Positions 23,525 to 31,569 of a stretch of DNA of 64,000 nucleotides are shown here, one piece after another. A model generated the notes under the pieces. It searched no databases. It was not told the origin of the DNA and saw only the letters and a list, made by a program, of their open reading frames with translations. A program made the translations under genes and the position numbers. This DNA is from Nocardioides albus (GTDB lineage Bacteria; Actinomycetota; Actinomycetes; Propionibacteriales; Nocardioidaceae), in NCBI RefSeq assembly GCF_014648255.1, contig NZ_BMQT01000004.1:372001-436000 (forward strand), in the 5' to 3' direction. The stretch's first letter is position 1; each line of letters starts with the position of its first letter.

Positions 23525-24991
23525 TCAGGGCGACGTCGTCGCTGTCGGCTCCGCGGTAGGCGTCTCGGTCGGCTCAGGCGCCGTCGTCTCGGTCGGTTCG
23601 GCCGTCGGCGTCGGGCTGGTCGGCTCGCTGGTCGGCTCGTCGATGGCCGGAGCACTCTCGTCCGGGGCCTCGGAAGGCGTCGTGTCGGAGGTGGGCACGC
23701 TGTCGCTGGGGACGATCTCACCATCGCCCTCGGCACCCTCCTCCGCCGGCTGCTCGTCGACCTCGGGCTCCGTCCCGGTGTCCACGGACCCGCCCACCGG
23801 CGATGTCGGTGCGTTGGTGCTCTGCCCGGCGGTCGGCTCGGCCGAAGGGGTCACCTCGCCGACCTCCGGCGCGTCCTCCCGGCTCGGCAGGAGGTCGGTG
23901 CTGGCGGCGACGGCCACGCCCGCTGAGACCAGGACCACCGCCGCAGCGGCCAGGACCGCGATCTTCCAGCGACGACCGGACGGTTGGCGAGGCTCGGCGA
24001 TGGTGGGCGCCTGGGTGGGCAGGTCGGCCGTGTCGGTCGGGGCCGGCGACCGGATCGCGCCAGCGGCCCCGCCGGCCGAGGCGAGCCCCGGGGACGGGGT
24101 GCCGACGAAGGTCTCCTCCGTCGAGCTGATCGGGGCGGGCAGCAGGGTCCAGTCGCCGTTGGTGGCGAGGATGTCAGCAGCGGAGGGCCTGGCGGTCGCC
24201 GTCTCGGCGAGGCACGCGGCGACCAGCGGGCGCAGGTAGTCAGGGCAGAGGCTCAGATTGGGGGACTCGCCCGTGAGGAGATGCCCCATCGAGCCGATCT
24301 CACCGCTGAACGGCCAGCGTCCGGTGGCGGCGACGAAGGCGACCAGGCCCAGTGCCCAGACGTCGACGGCGCTGGAGAAGGTGCCGGTCTGGACCTGCTC
24401 GGGCGCCTGGTAGCCGTAGGTGCCGACGGCCTTGCCGGTCTGGGTCAGCGCGGTGCCGTCGACGGAACGGGCGATGCCCATGTCGATCACGCACGGGTCG
24501 GTGGCGCCGTAGAGGATGTTGCCCGGCTTGATGTCGCGGTGGACCAGCCCGGCTGCGTGCACCGCGGCAAGAGCCTCTGCGACCCCGGCGACCAGCTGGC
24601 GTACGTCGATCTCGGGCAGGCGCTCGCCGGAGCTGATCAGCTTGTTGAGCGGCGGGTCGGCGACGTACTCGCTCGCCATCCAGGGCTGCTCGGCGGCGGG
24701 GTCGGCGTCGAGAACCCGCGCGGTGAACCGGCTCTCCACCTTCTTCGCGGCCTCGATCTCCCGCTCGAACCGCGCGCGGAACCCCGGGTCGGAGATGAGC
24801 TCGGGGAGGATCGCCTTCACCGCCGCCTGCCTGCCCTCTGCGTCCTCGCCCAGATAGACGACGCCCATGCCTCCGTGTCCGAGGCGGCCGGTGAGCGTGT
24901 ACGGGCCCATCTCGCGGGGATCGTTCGCGGTCAACGGGCTGACCGAGCTGATCGGGCGGGACTGGGGGGATGGGGGAAATTCCCGAGACAA
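23525..24991 (-). CDS. Membrane-anchored Ser/Thr protein kinase (PknB-like)
   Basis: 488 residues. The cytoplasmic kinase domain (about 30-290) has P-loop GHGGMG (38-43), Lys59, catalytic HRDIKPGN (151-158) and activation-loop start DMG (170-172, in place of DFG). A linker and one membrane helix (about 337-357) follow, then an extracellular tail of Thr/Ser/Pro/Glu repeats (EPTSEPTSPTPTAEPTET-like). There are no PASTA domains, so it is not the canonical PknB cell-wall sensor. The start is TTG at 24991, supported by AGGAG eight bases upstream. Divergent from the racemase-like gene. Confidence 0.9.
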   Translation of the reverse strand: MSREFPPSPQSRPISSVSPLTANDPREMGPYTLTGRLGHGGMGVVYLGEDAEGRQAAVKAILPELISDPGFRARFEREIEAAKKVESRFTARVLDADPAAEQPWMASEYVADPPLNKLISSGERLPEIDVRQLVAGVAEALAAVHAAGLVHRDIKPGNILYGATDPCVIDMGIARSVDGTALTQTGKAVGTYGYQAPEQVQTGTFSSAVDVWALGLVAFVAATGRWPFSGEIGSMGHLLTGESPNLSLCPDYLRPLVAACLAETATARPSAADILATNGDWTLLPAPISSTEETFVGTPSPGLASAGGAAGAIRSPAPTDTADLPTQAPTIAEPRQPSGRRWKIAVLAAAAVVLVSAGVAVAASTDLLPSREDAPEVGEVTPSAEPTAGQSTNAPTSPVGGSVDTGTEPEVDEQPAEEGAEGDGEIVPSDSVPTSDTTPSEAPDESAPAIDEPTSEPTSPTPTAEPTETTAPEPTETPTAEPTATTSP

Positions 24992-25104
24992 CTTCTCTGC
25001 TCCTGTGCACCGGCGAGTGTGTCTCGGAGCGTATCGGACGCAGGCGCGGGATCCGTGGTGCCAGGCGGAGGGTTCTCGACTCTGCGAGCCTCGATCCTGC
25101 GAGT

Positions 25105-26292
25105 ATGGCCGGCATGACTGAGTCGACGGAGAAATTCACTGTGACGTTGGGCCAGGGCACCGGTCCCCTCCGCGGGGTCAAGGTCGTCGAGCTGGCGGGG
25201 ATCGGGCCGGGCCCGCACGCCTGCACGCTCCTCGCGGACATGGGCGCGGACGTGATCCGGGTCGACCGACCGGGCGGCAACGTGCTCGGCGGCGGTGCCG
25301 GTGATCTGCTCACCCGCGGCCGACCCAGCGTCGCGCTGGACCTCAAGAACCCGGACGCCGTCGAGACCGTCCTACGCCTGGTGGAGACGGCGGACGTGCT
25401 CATCGAAGGACTGCGCCCCGGGGTCACCGACCGGCTGGGGCTCGGGCCCGACGCGTGCCTGGAGCGCAACCCGCGCCTCGTCTACGGCCGGATGACCGGC
25501 TGGGGTCAGGACGGGCCGCTGGCCCAGTCGGCCGGCCACGACCTCACCTACATCGCCACCACCGGTGTGCTCAACGGGCTCGGTCAGGACCGGGCCCGCC
25601 CGCACTTCCCGCTCAACCTGCTCGGCGACTTCGGCGGCGGATCGACCTATCTCGTGATGGGCATCCTGGCCGCGCTCGTCGAGGCCAAGACGACCGGCCA
25701 GGGCCAGGTAGTCGACGCCGCGATCGTGGACGGCACCGCCCACCTCGCCACGATGATCTCCGGGTTGCTCTCCTCCGGCAGTTGGCACGAGCAGCGGATG
25801 AGCAACCTGCTCGACGGCGCGATGCCGTTCTACTCGCTCTACGACACCTCCGACGGTCGTCAGGTCGCGGTCGGTGCGCTCGAGGGCAAGTTCTTCGCCG
25901 AGATGGTCACCCGACTCGGCCTCGACGGGGTCTGCCCGGGGCAGTACGAGATGGAGCGCTACGACGAGATGCGCTCGCTCTTCGAGAAGGCCTTCGCGTC
26001 GAAGACGATGGCCGAGTGGGCCGAGATCTTCGAGGGCACCGACGCCTGCGTCGCCCCCGTCCTCACCCCCTCCGAGGCTGCTGAGCACCCCCACCTGAAG
26101 GCCCGCCAGACGTACGTCACCCACCACGGTGTCACTCAGCCGGCTCCCGCTCCGCGGTTCAGCCGCACCACCTCCACCTTGGCGGCGGGACCGGCCGGCA
26201 GCGCCGGCCGGCACACCCGGGAGGCGCTCGTCGCGTGGGGCGTCACCGACGTCGACGCGCTGATCGAGAAGGGTGCCGCGTTCCAGGACTGA
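25105..26292 (+). CDS. CoA-transferase family III / alpha-methylacyl-CoA racemase
   Basis: 395 residues with the family's opening (GPLRGVKVVELAGIGPGPHACTLLADMGADVIRVDRP) and the catalytic region GHDLTYIATTGVLNGLG (144-160), as in mycobacterial MCR. It epimerises 2-methylacyl-CoA, allowing beta-oxidation of branched chains, which fits the acyl-CoA genes in the window. Two ATGs are possible (25105 and 25114), neither with a good ribosome site; the first is given. It is divergent from the kinase gene. Confidence 0.88.
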   Translation: MAGMTESTEKFTVTLGQGTGPLRGVKVVELAGIGPGPHACTLLADMGADVIRVDRPGGNVLGGGAGDLLTRGRPSVALDLKNPDAVETVLRLVETADVLIEGLRPGVTDRLGLGPDACLERNPRLVYGRMTGWGQDGPLAQSAGHDLTYIATTGVLNGLGQDRARPHFPLNLLGDFGGGSTYLVMGILAALVEAKTTGQGQVVDAAIVDGTAHLATMISGLLSSGSWHEQRMSNLLDGAMPFYSLYDTSDGRQVAVGALEGKFFAEMVTRLGLDGVCPGQYEMERYDEMRSLFEKAFASKTMAEWAEIFEGTDACVAPVLTPSEAAEHPHLKARQTYVTHHGVTQPAPAPRFSRTTSTLAAGPAGSAGRHTREALVAWGVTDVDALIEKGAAFQD

Positions 26293-26363
26293 GGTCCGTT
26301 CCTCGATCTGATGGCCCCGGCACGTTCGATGGACGATGATGTGGAGGGGTAGAGGCGCCGGTG

Positions 26364-27035
26364 ATGTCGCGTCTGCTGACGCGACACACGAGGGGGCTGT
26401 GGTCGATGGCGAATCTGTTGGCGGTGTTGCCCTTGGCGTTCGTGATGGTCGCAGGGCCCCAGTTCGTCAGCGCGGTGTTCCTTGCCGCCAGCCGCGACCC
26501 GCGCCGCGCGTCGATCGCCTTCCTCGCTGGGGTCGCCCTCGGCACGGCCCTCAGCGTGGGCGTGTTCTACCTGCTGGCCGGGCTGGTCCATGATCCGGCT
26601 CGCGCGGCGGAACCGGACTCCGGGAACAGTCTTCTGGACTACCTGTTGCCGGTGCTGCTGGTCGCCATGGCGGTCCGGGTCTTCCTCCGTCGTGGCTCCA
26701 GCACACCGCCGGCATGGATGACGTCGCTGGCCGAGTCCACGCCGCGGTTCGCGTTCCGCCTGGGGCTTCTGCTGTTCCTGTTCATGCCGACTGACGTGCT
26801 CGCGGCCATGACGGTTGGGTCGTACCTGGCCAGACACGACCTGCCGTGGTGGCAGTGTGCGCCGTTCGTCGCCGTGACGGTGCTGCTCGCCGCGATTCCG
26901 CTGTTGATCCTGGTTCTCATGGGGAAGCGTGCCGACGTGCTGCTGCCGCGCATCCGGGCCTGGATGACCACCAACTCCTGGGTGGTCAGCGAGATCGTGA
27001 TCATCTTCCTCCTGGTCGTGACCCTGGCAGGCTGA
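26364..27035 (+). CDS. GAP/Sap-family integral membrane protein (sulfolipid-1-addressing-like)
   Basis: About 223 residues with six hydrophobic segments and charged loops, beginning LLAVLPLAFVMVAGPQFVSAVFL. This matches the SfLAP/GAP family related to mycobacterial Sap, implicated in glycopeptidolipid or sulfolipid export, and distantly to LysE exporters. Starts are possible at GTG 26361, ATG 26364 or ATG 26406; GGAGGGG lies 16 bp before the first ATG and AGGGGG nine bp before the last, so the true start may be 26406. It is a single gene ending at a strong hairpin. Confidence 0.78.
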   Translation: MSRLLTRHTRGLWSMANLLAVLPLAFVMVAGPQFVSAVFLAASRDPRRASIAFLAGVALGTALSVGVFYLLAGLVHDPARAAEPDSGNSLLDYLLPVLLVAMAVRVFLRRGSSTPPAWMTSLAESTPRFAFRLGLLLFLFMPTDVLAAMTVGSYLARHDLPWWQCAPFVAVTVLLAAIPLLILVLMGKRADVLLPRIRAWMTTNSWVVSEIVIIFLLVVTLAG

Positions 27036-27076
27036 GTCGAGGGAACCTCGCCCCCGCGGGTGTTGATCAGAACGCA

Positions 27077-27122
27077 GGAACGGCGCGGCGTACGACCTTC
27101 GGGTCGTACGCCGCGCCGTTCC
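27077..27122. terminator. Bidirectional terminator with 21-bp stem and TTCG tetraloop
   Basis: Perfect arms 27077-27097 and 27102-27122 closed by TTCG, an exceptionally stable tetraloop in RNA. It sits between two convergent genes and would stop transcription from either side. Confidence 0.85.
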
Positions 27123-27139
27123 AGGTGACGCGGTGGGGC

Positions 27140-28021
27140 TCAGTCGTTGCGGACCAGAGCGGCAGCGCGGCGACGCAGGACCACGACGAGCGCGGTCCCG
27201 GCGGCGGCAGCGCCGGCGAGCATGGCCAGCAGCGGCCACATCGCGGGTACGGCGGCGTCGCTCTCACCGGCGAGGCCGGCGTCGATGTTGGTCGGGACCT
27301 CGGAGTCCTCGTCGCCGGCGGCCGGGGCCGCGGAGGACTCCTCGCCGGCGGGCTCGGTCTCGTCGGAGACCGGGGTGGCCTCGGTGGGCTCGTCGGTCGG
27401 CTCCTCCGACGGCGTCTCGGAAGGCTCCTCGGAGGGCTCCTCGCCGACCGGCGGCGTGGACGGGGTCGGCGTCTCGGACGCCGGAGGCTCTTCGGTGCCG
27501 CAGTTCTCGAACCAGAAGACCTTGGACTTGGTGGTGTTGCCCTTGCTGCGCGGGGTGTCGACGGTGATCTTCACGTGGTAACCCTGGTTCGCGTTCGGCT
27601 CACCGGTCGCGCGCAGGGTGTAGGTCTCGCTGCCGTCCTTGTCGTTGCCGGCACCGGAGGCCTCGTCGTTCTCGAGCTTGACCTCGTCGTGACCGACCAC
27701 GGGGGTCATGTTCCCGTCGAACACGGAGAGGACGTGGCTCTCCGTGTTGGTGGGAGCGTGCAGCTCGAAGGTGACCTTCGAGATGATGTCGTCGCCCGCG
27801 TCGTAGCCGAACCACTCGACGTTGAACGTGCACTCCTGGTGAGGGTTGTTCTCCGGGGTGTTGTCGTCCTCGAGCTCGAGGTTCTCGATCTTGACCGTGC
27901 CGTTGTTGCCCTTCGGGTTCCCGGAATTGCCGTGGTCGCCGGTGGCGAAGGCCGGAGCTGCTGCGAGCCCGGCGAGGGCGACACCCGCGACGATCGCGCC
28001 GGTGCGTACGAAACTCAACAC
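27140..28021 (-). CDS. Secreted, cell-wall-anchored acidic surface protein
   Basis: 293 residues. A signal peptide (cleavage after AFA, residue 26) precedes a ~150-residue globular domain with Cys (HQECTFNVEWFGYD ... FWFENCGTEEPP) and a Pro/Glu/Thr/Ser spacer (about 180-240). The C-terminal sorting-type tail is VPTNIDAGLAG, a hydrophobic stretch and RRRAAALVRND. The VPTxxDAG motif before a membrane helix and Arg cluster is the actinobacterial sortase-like pattern, in place of LPxTG. The start is GTG 28021, with AAAGG seven bases upstream. Ligand or role unknown; divergent from the monooxygenase gene. Confidence 0.82.
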   Translation of the reverse strand: MLSFVRTGAIVAGVALAGLAAAPAFATGDHGNSGNPKGNNGTVKIENLELEDDNTPENNPHQECTFNVEWFGYDAGDDIISKVTFELHAPTNTESHVLSVFDGNMTPVVGHDEVKLENDEASGAGNDKDGSETYTLRATGEPNANQGYHVKITVDTPRSKGNTTKSKVFWFENCGTEEPPASETPTPSTPPVGEEPSEEPSETPSEEPTDEPTEATPVSDETEPAGEESSAAPAAGDEDSEVPTNIDAGLAGESDAAVPAMWPLLAMLAGAAAAGTALVVVLRRRAAALVRND

Positions 28022-28239
28022 TTGTAAACCTTTCGAAGACCGTTGACCGCTCGCTGCGGTCCGTGCGCAGCCTCAGCCATCGAAGGCGACGGGTTGAAGA
28101 CCTCGTGTCGCCGTGGACGCGTGCCGCCCCCACGGCTGCCGACCGCAGCGTAGTGACCCCGCTCGCGCATACGGAAGGGGGGTGTCGTCGGTGTTACCGA
28201 GACGTGCACCTCGGACGATCCCTCGGGCTGCTAGCAAAA

Positions 28240-28264
28240 GTTTGCGAGACAGGGTGTCGCAAAC
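28240..28264. promoter_or_regulatory. TetR-type operator upstream of the Baeyer-Villiger monooxygenase
   Basis: Perfect 8-bp arms GTTTGCGA (28240-28247) and TCGCAAAC (28257-28264) separated by nine bases. They overlap the -35 region expected for the monooxygenase gene. In mycobacteria EthR, a TetR protein, represses ethA; here the nearest TetR gene is 29889-30557. Confidence 0.65.
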
Positions 28265-28277
28265 ACGTACTCCCGGG

Positions 28278-28283
28278 TAACCT
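28278..28283 (+). promoter_or_regulatory. Putative -10 box (TAACCT) of the monooxygenase gene, leaderless
   Basis: TAACCT ends seven bases before the ATG at 28291, and no ribosome site is visible, so the mRNA is probably leaderless. The operator at 28240-28264 lies directly upstream. Confidence 0.45.
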
Positions 28284-28290
28284 GGCCCAC

Positions 28291-29805
28291 ATGCATGTCG
28301 ACGTACTGATCATCGGTGCCGGCGTCTCCGGCATCGGAGCGGCTGCGCAGCTCCGTGAGCGCCTTCCCGGCACGACGCTCGCCATCCTGGAGCAGCGCGA
28401 TGCCAGTGGCGGCACGTGGGATCTCTTCCGCTACCCGGGCATCCGGTCCGACTCCGACATGTTCACGTTCGCCTTCAAGTGGCGGCCGTGGGAGAGCGCG
28501 CAGGCTCTCGCCGACGGTCACCAGATCCGTGACTACCTGCGCCAGACGGCGAAGGACTACGGCGTCGACAAGCTGATCCGCTACGGCCACAAGGTCACCG
28601 GCGCCGCCTGGAGCAGCGACGACAAGCAGTGGACGGTCTCCGTCGAGACCCCTGACGGACCCACCGAGATCACCACCGGCTTCCTGTGGAACTGCTCCGG
28701 CTACTACGACTACGCCAACGGCTACCAGCCGGAGTTCGCCGGCCTCGACGACTACGAAGGCACCTTCGTCCACCCGCAGCACTGGCCCGAGGAGCTCGAC
28801 TACGCGGGCAAGAAGGTCGTCATCATCGGCTCCGGCGCGACCGCGGTCACGTTGCTGCCCAACCTGGCGGGCGAGGGCAGCGACCGAGCCGAGAAGGTGA
28901 CGATGCTGCAGCGGACACCGACGTACATCCTCTCCCGTCCGGGACAGGACGCGATCGCCTCGCTGCTGAACACCGCGCCGTTCAAGCTGCTCGGCAGGCT
29001 CCCCTTCAAGCGCGTGCGCGAGAAGATCGGCCACGAGACCGTTCGCTGGGAGAACATCGCCCTCACCGTCGGCACCTATCAGCTCGCGCGTCGGGCTCCT
29101 GGCGTCGTCAAGAAGGTGATCCGCGACCAGTGGATCAACGGCCTCACCGCCCGCGGCGGCCGTCCTGGCATGAGCAAGACCGAGGCGATCGCGTACGTCG
29201 ACAAGCACTTCAACCCGCCCTACGACCCCTGGGACCAGCGCATCTGCTTCGTCCCCGACGGCGACATGATGAAGTCGATCCGGGAGGGGTATGCCGCGGT
29301 GGTCACCGACCGGATCAAGACGTTCGTGCCGAAGGGGATCGAGCTCGAGTCGGGCGAGACCCTCGAGGCCGACATCGTCATCTCCGCGACCGGGCTCAAC
29401 CTGCGGCTCTTCGGTGGGCTCGACTACACCGTCGACGGCGAGCCGGTCAGCCTGCCCGACCAGATGGCCTACAAGGGCCTGATGATCACCGGGATGCCCA
29501 ACTTCGCCTACACGATCGGCTACACCAACGCCTCGTGGACGCTCAAGGCCGACCTGGTCACCGACTACGTGATCCGGTTGCTCGACTTCATGGGGGAGAA
29601 CGGCTACGACGTCGCCTCCGTCTCCCGGGACCCGAGTGTCGAGGAGCGGCCTTTCATGGACCTCGCCTCCGGCTACATCCAACGCTCGCTGGACCTCATG
29701 CCGAAGGCGGGCGACCGGGCGCCGTGGGCGGCGAAGCAGAACTATCTCGTCGACATGAAGGCGCTCGGCTCGCCGGTCGCCGACGGGGTGATCCGGTTCG
29801 CCTGA
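28291..29805 (+). CDS. EthA-like Baeyer-Villiger flavin monooxygenase
   Basis: 504 residues with FAD motif GAGVSGIG (9-16), NADP motif GSGATAVT (about 180-187) and the fingerprint YEGTFVHPQHW (155-165; class pattern FxGxxxHxxxW). Long stretches track mycobacterial EthA (GGTWDLFRYPGIRSDSDM, the IGYTNASWTLKADLV region, SVEERPF region). It inserts oxygen next to a ketone, or S-oxidises thioamides, using NADPH and O2. A TetR operator and a downstream TetR gene repeat the EthA/EthR theme. The ATG 28291 is chosen because it begins the FAD fold. Confidence 0.9.
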   Translation: MHVDVLIIGAGVSGIGAAAQLRERLPGTTLAILEQRDASGGTWDLFRYPGIRSDSDMFTFAFKWRPWESAQALADGHQIRDYLRQTAKDYGVDKLIRYGHKVTGAAWSSDDKQWTVSVETPDGPTEITTGFLWNCSGYYDYANGYQPEFAGLDDYEGTFVHPQHWPEELDYAGKKVVIIGSGATAVTLLPNLAGEGSDRAEKVTMLQRTPTYILSRPGQDAIASLLNTAPFKLLGRLPFKRVREKIGHETVRWENIALTVGTYQLARRAPGVVKKVIRDQWINGLTARGGRPGMSKTEAIAYVDKHFNPPYDPWDQRICFVPDGDMMKSIREGYAAVVTDRIKTFVPKGIELESGETLEADIVISATGLNLRLFGGLDYTVDGEPVSLPDQMAYKGLMITGMPNFAYTIGYTNASWTLKADLVTDYVIRLLDFMGENGYDVASVSRDPSVEERPFMDLASGYIQRSLDLMPKAGDRAPWAAKQNYLVDMKALGSPVADGVIRFA

Positions 29806-29888
29806 TGCCTGCTCGCGCCGGGCCTGTGGCCGCCGTGACAGGCGTTCCTGGCCCGACGTGACGTGCGTACGACTACGATGGCCCCACC

Positions 29889-30557
29889 ATGGATGGCAGG
29901 GCAGTTCGCTGGAAGCGTCACAACGATGACCGACGAAAGCGCATCGTCGATGCCGCGATCGGTCTGATCGAGACCGAAGGCGTCAACGTCAGCCTGCAGG
30001 CGATCGGCCAGGCCGCCGGTCTCTCCCGGTCCGTGGTCTACCGTCATTTCGCTGACCGGCGTGAGCTCGACCTCGCCATCCAGGCCGACATCCTCGATGG
30101 CCTGTGGGCCAAGCTCTTCCCGGCGATGGAGCTGACCGGATCGATCCGGCAGATCATCTCCCGCACCGTCGGGGCCTACGTCAACTGGGCGCTCGAGCAC
30201 CCGCTCCTGCACCAGGTGGCCGACGTCGACACCGCGCCGAACGGCACCGGCCCGCTGCAGCAGGGCCTCGACCGGATCGCGGAGCGGATCAAGGAGCTGA
30301 TCCTGGCCGCGTTCGAGCTGGCCGGGGTCGAGGTCTCCGAGGTCGACAAGAAGGCCGTCGACCCGCTGATCTACGGCCTGATCGGGATGGTCTTCGGCGC
30401 CGTACGCCGCTGGGTCCACCTCGGCGAGGGCATCCCCGACGCCGAGCACCTGACCTCGGTCGTCACCGAGGCCGTTCTGGCCATGATCGACACCCGCACC
30501 GTGGCGTACGGACTCTCGATCGACCACGACCAGCCGCTCGAGGAGCTCTTCGGCTGA
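29889..30557 (+). CDS. TetR-family transcriptional regulator
   Basis: 222 residues. The N-terminal helix-turn-helix (KRIVDAAIGLIETEGVNVSLQAIGQAAGLSRSVVYRHFADRRELDLAI, about 18-65) is classic TetR, and the C-terminal half is an all-helical ligand domain (about 70-205). It lies 83 bp after the monooxygenase gene on the same strand and is the best candidate to bind the inverted repeat at 28240-28264, by analogy with EthR/ethA. The ligand is unknown. It converges with the LysR gene across 10 bp. Confidence 0.92.
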   Translation: MDGRAVRWKRHNDDRRKRIVDAAIGLIETEGVNVSLQAIGQAAGLSRSVVYRHFADRRELDLAIQADILDGLWAKLFPAMELTGSIRQIISRTVGAYVNWALEHPLLHQVADVDTAPNGTGPLQQGLDRIAERIKELILAAFELAGVEVSEVDKKAVDPLIYGLIGMVFGAVRRWVHLGEGIPDAEHLTSVVTEAVLAMIDTRTVAYGLSIDHDQPLEELFG

Positions 30558-30567
30558 TCCGGTGAGA

Positions 30568-31485
30568 TCAGCCGGGCAGCGTCAGGTCCGGCGGCACCAC
30601 GCGAGCCAGCGCGGAACGGCACGCGATGATCCCCGGGGAGTCGGCGATCGCGGTGCGGGTGGCGGTGAAGACCGTACGCCGCGGCGACCCGGGCAGATCG
30701 ATGAGCCGGACCGCTGTCCGGTGGCGGACGCGCATGAGGTCGGAGAGCAGGGCGACGGCGTTGCCGGACTCCACCAGCGCGACGTGGGCCTCGACGTCGT
30801 CGGTCTCGTAGCGGACCTCGGGCTCGAAGCCGGCCCGGCGGCACTGCTCCTCGATCCAATGCCGGGAGGCGGTGCCCGGCGGCTCCATCGCCCACGGCAC
30901 ACATCCGGCGTCGGCGAGCGAGGCGATGTTGTCCCAGATCGCACCAGAGCCGCGAGGCGGGAGGGCGAGGCGGAGCCGGTCGGTGGTGAGCGGCTGCCGG
31001 TCCAGGCCGTCGAAGTGGGGTGCGCCGTGGTCGGGGTAGTGCTCGGCGACGACCAGGTCTAGCTCGCGCAGGGCGAGGTCGTTGAGCGCCTGCTCGGGAG
31101 CGCGCTGGGACAGCATGACGCGCAGCCGGGGATGACGCCGGGTCAGGTCGGCGAGGGCCTGCGGCATGTAGGCGAGGGCGACGGACTGGAAGACTGCGAC
31201 CCGGACGGTGCCGGCGGTCTCGTCGCCGAGCGCGGTGACCGCGGCCTCAGCCGCCTCCAGCCGGGCCAGGATCTCGATGGTGTGCTCGACAAGCACCTCG
31301 GCCGCGGCGGTGAGCTGGACCCGCCTTCCCGCCTTAGTGAGAAGGGGTACGCCGACCTCTCGCTCGAGCTGCCCGAGCTGCTGGGAGACCGAGGACGGGC
31401 TCTGGTGGAGCGCCTCGGCGACCTCCGCAAGGGTCCCGCGCGCGGAGAGCTCGGCGAGGAGGCGGAGACGGCGGACGTCGAGCAT
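30568..31485 (-). CDS. LysR-family transcriptional regulator
   Basis: 305 residues. The helix-turn-helix is at 1-60 (MLDVRRLRLLAELSARGTLAEVAEALHQSPSSVSQQLGQLEREVG), followed by the periplasmic-binding-like effector domain (AGTVRVAVFQSVALAYMPQAL onward). It is divergent from putA with an 84-bp shared control region, so it probably activates proline catabolism in response to proline or pyrroline-5-carboxylate. That link rests on position only. Confidence 0.92.
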   Translation of the reverse strand: MLDVRRLRLLAELSARGTLAEVAEALHQSPSSVSQQLGQLEREVGVPLLTKAGRRVQLTAAAEVLVEHTIEILARLEAAEAAVTALGDETAGTVRVAVFQSVALAYMPQALADLTRRHPRLRVMLSQRAPEQALNDLALRELDLVVAEHYPDHGAPHFDGLDRQPLTTDRLRLALPPRGSGAIWDNIASLADAGCVPWAMEPPGTASRHWIEEQCRRAGFEPEVRYETDDVEAHVALVESGNAVALLSDLMRVRHRTAVRLIDLPGSPRRTVFTATRTAIADSPGIIACRSALARVVPPDLTLPG

Positions 31486-31569
31486 GTCACTTCCCTTCAG
31501 GTTTTCTTACGAATAATCCCCAAGAAACATCGCTTTATCTTACGTGAATCTGGTCGCATACTCGCTACT

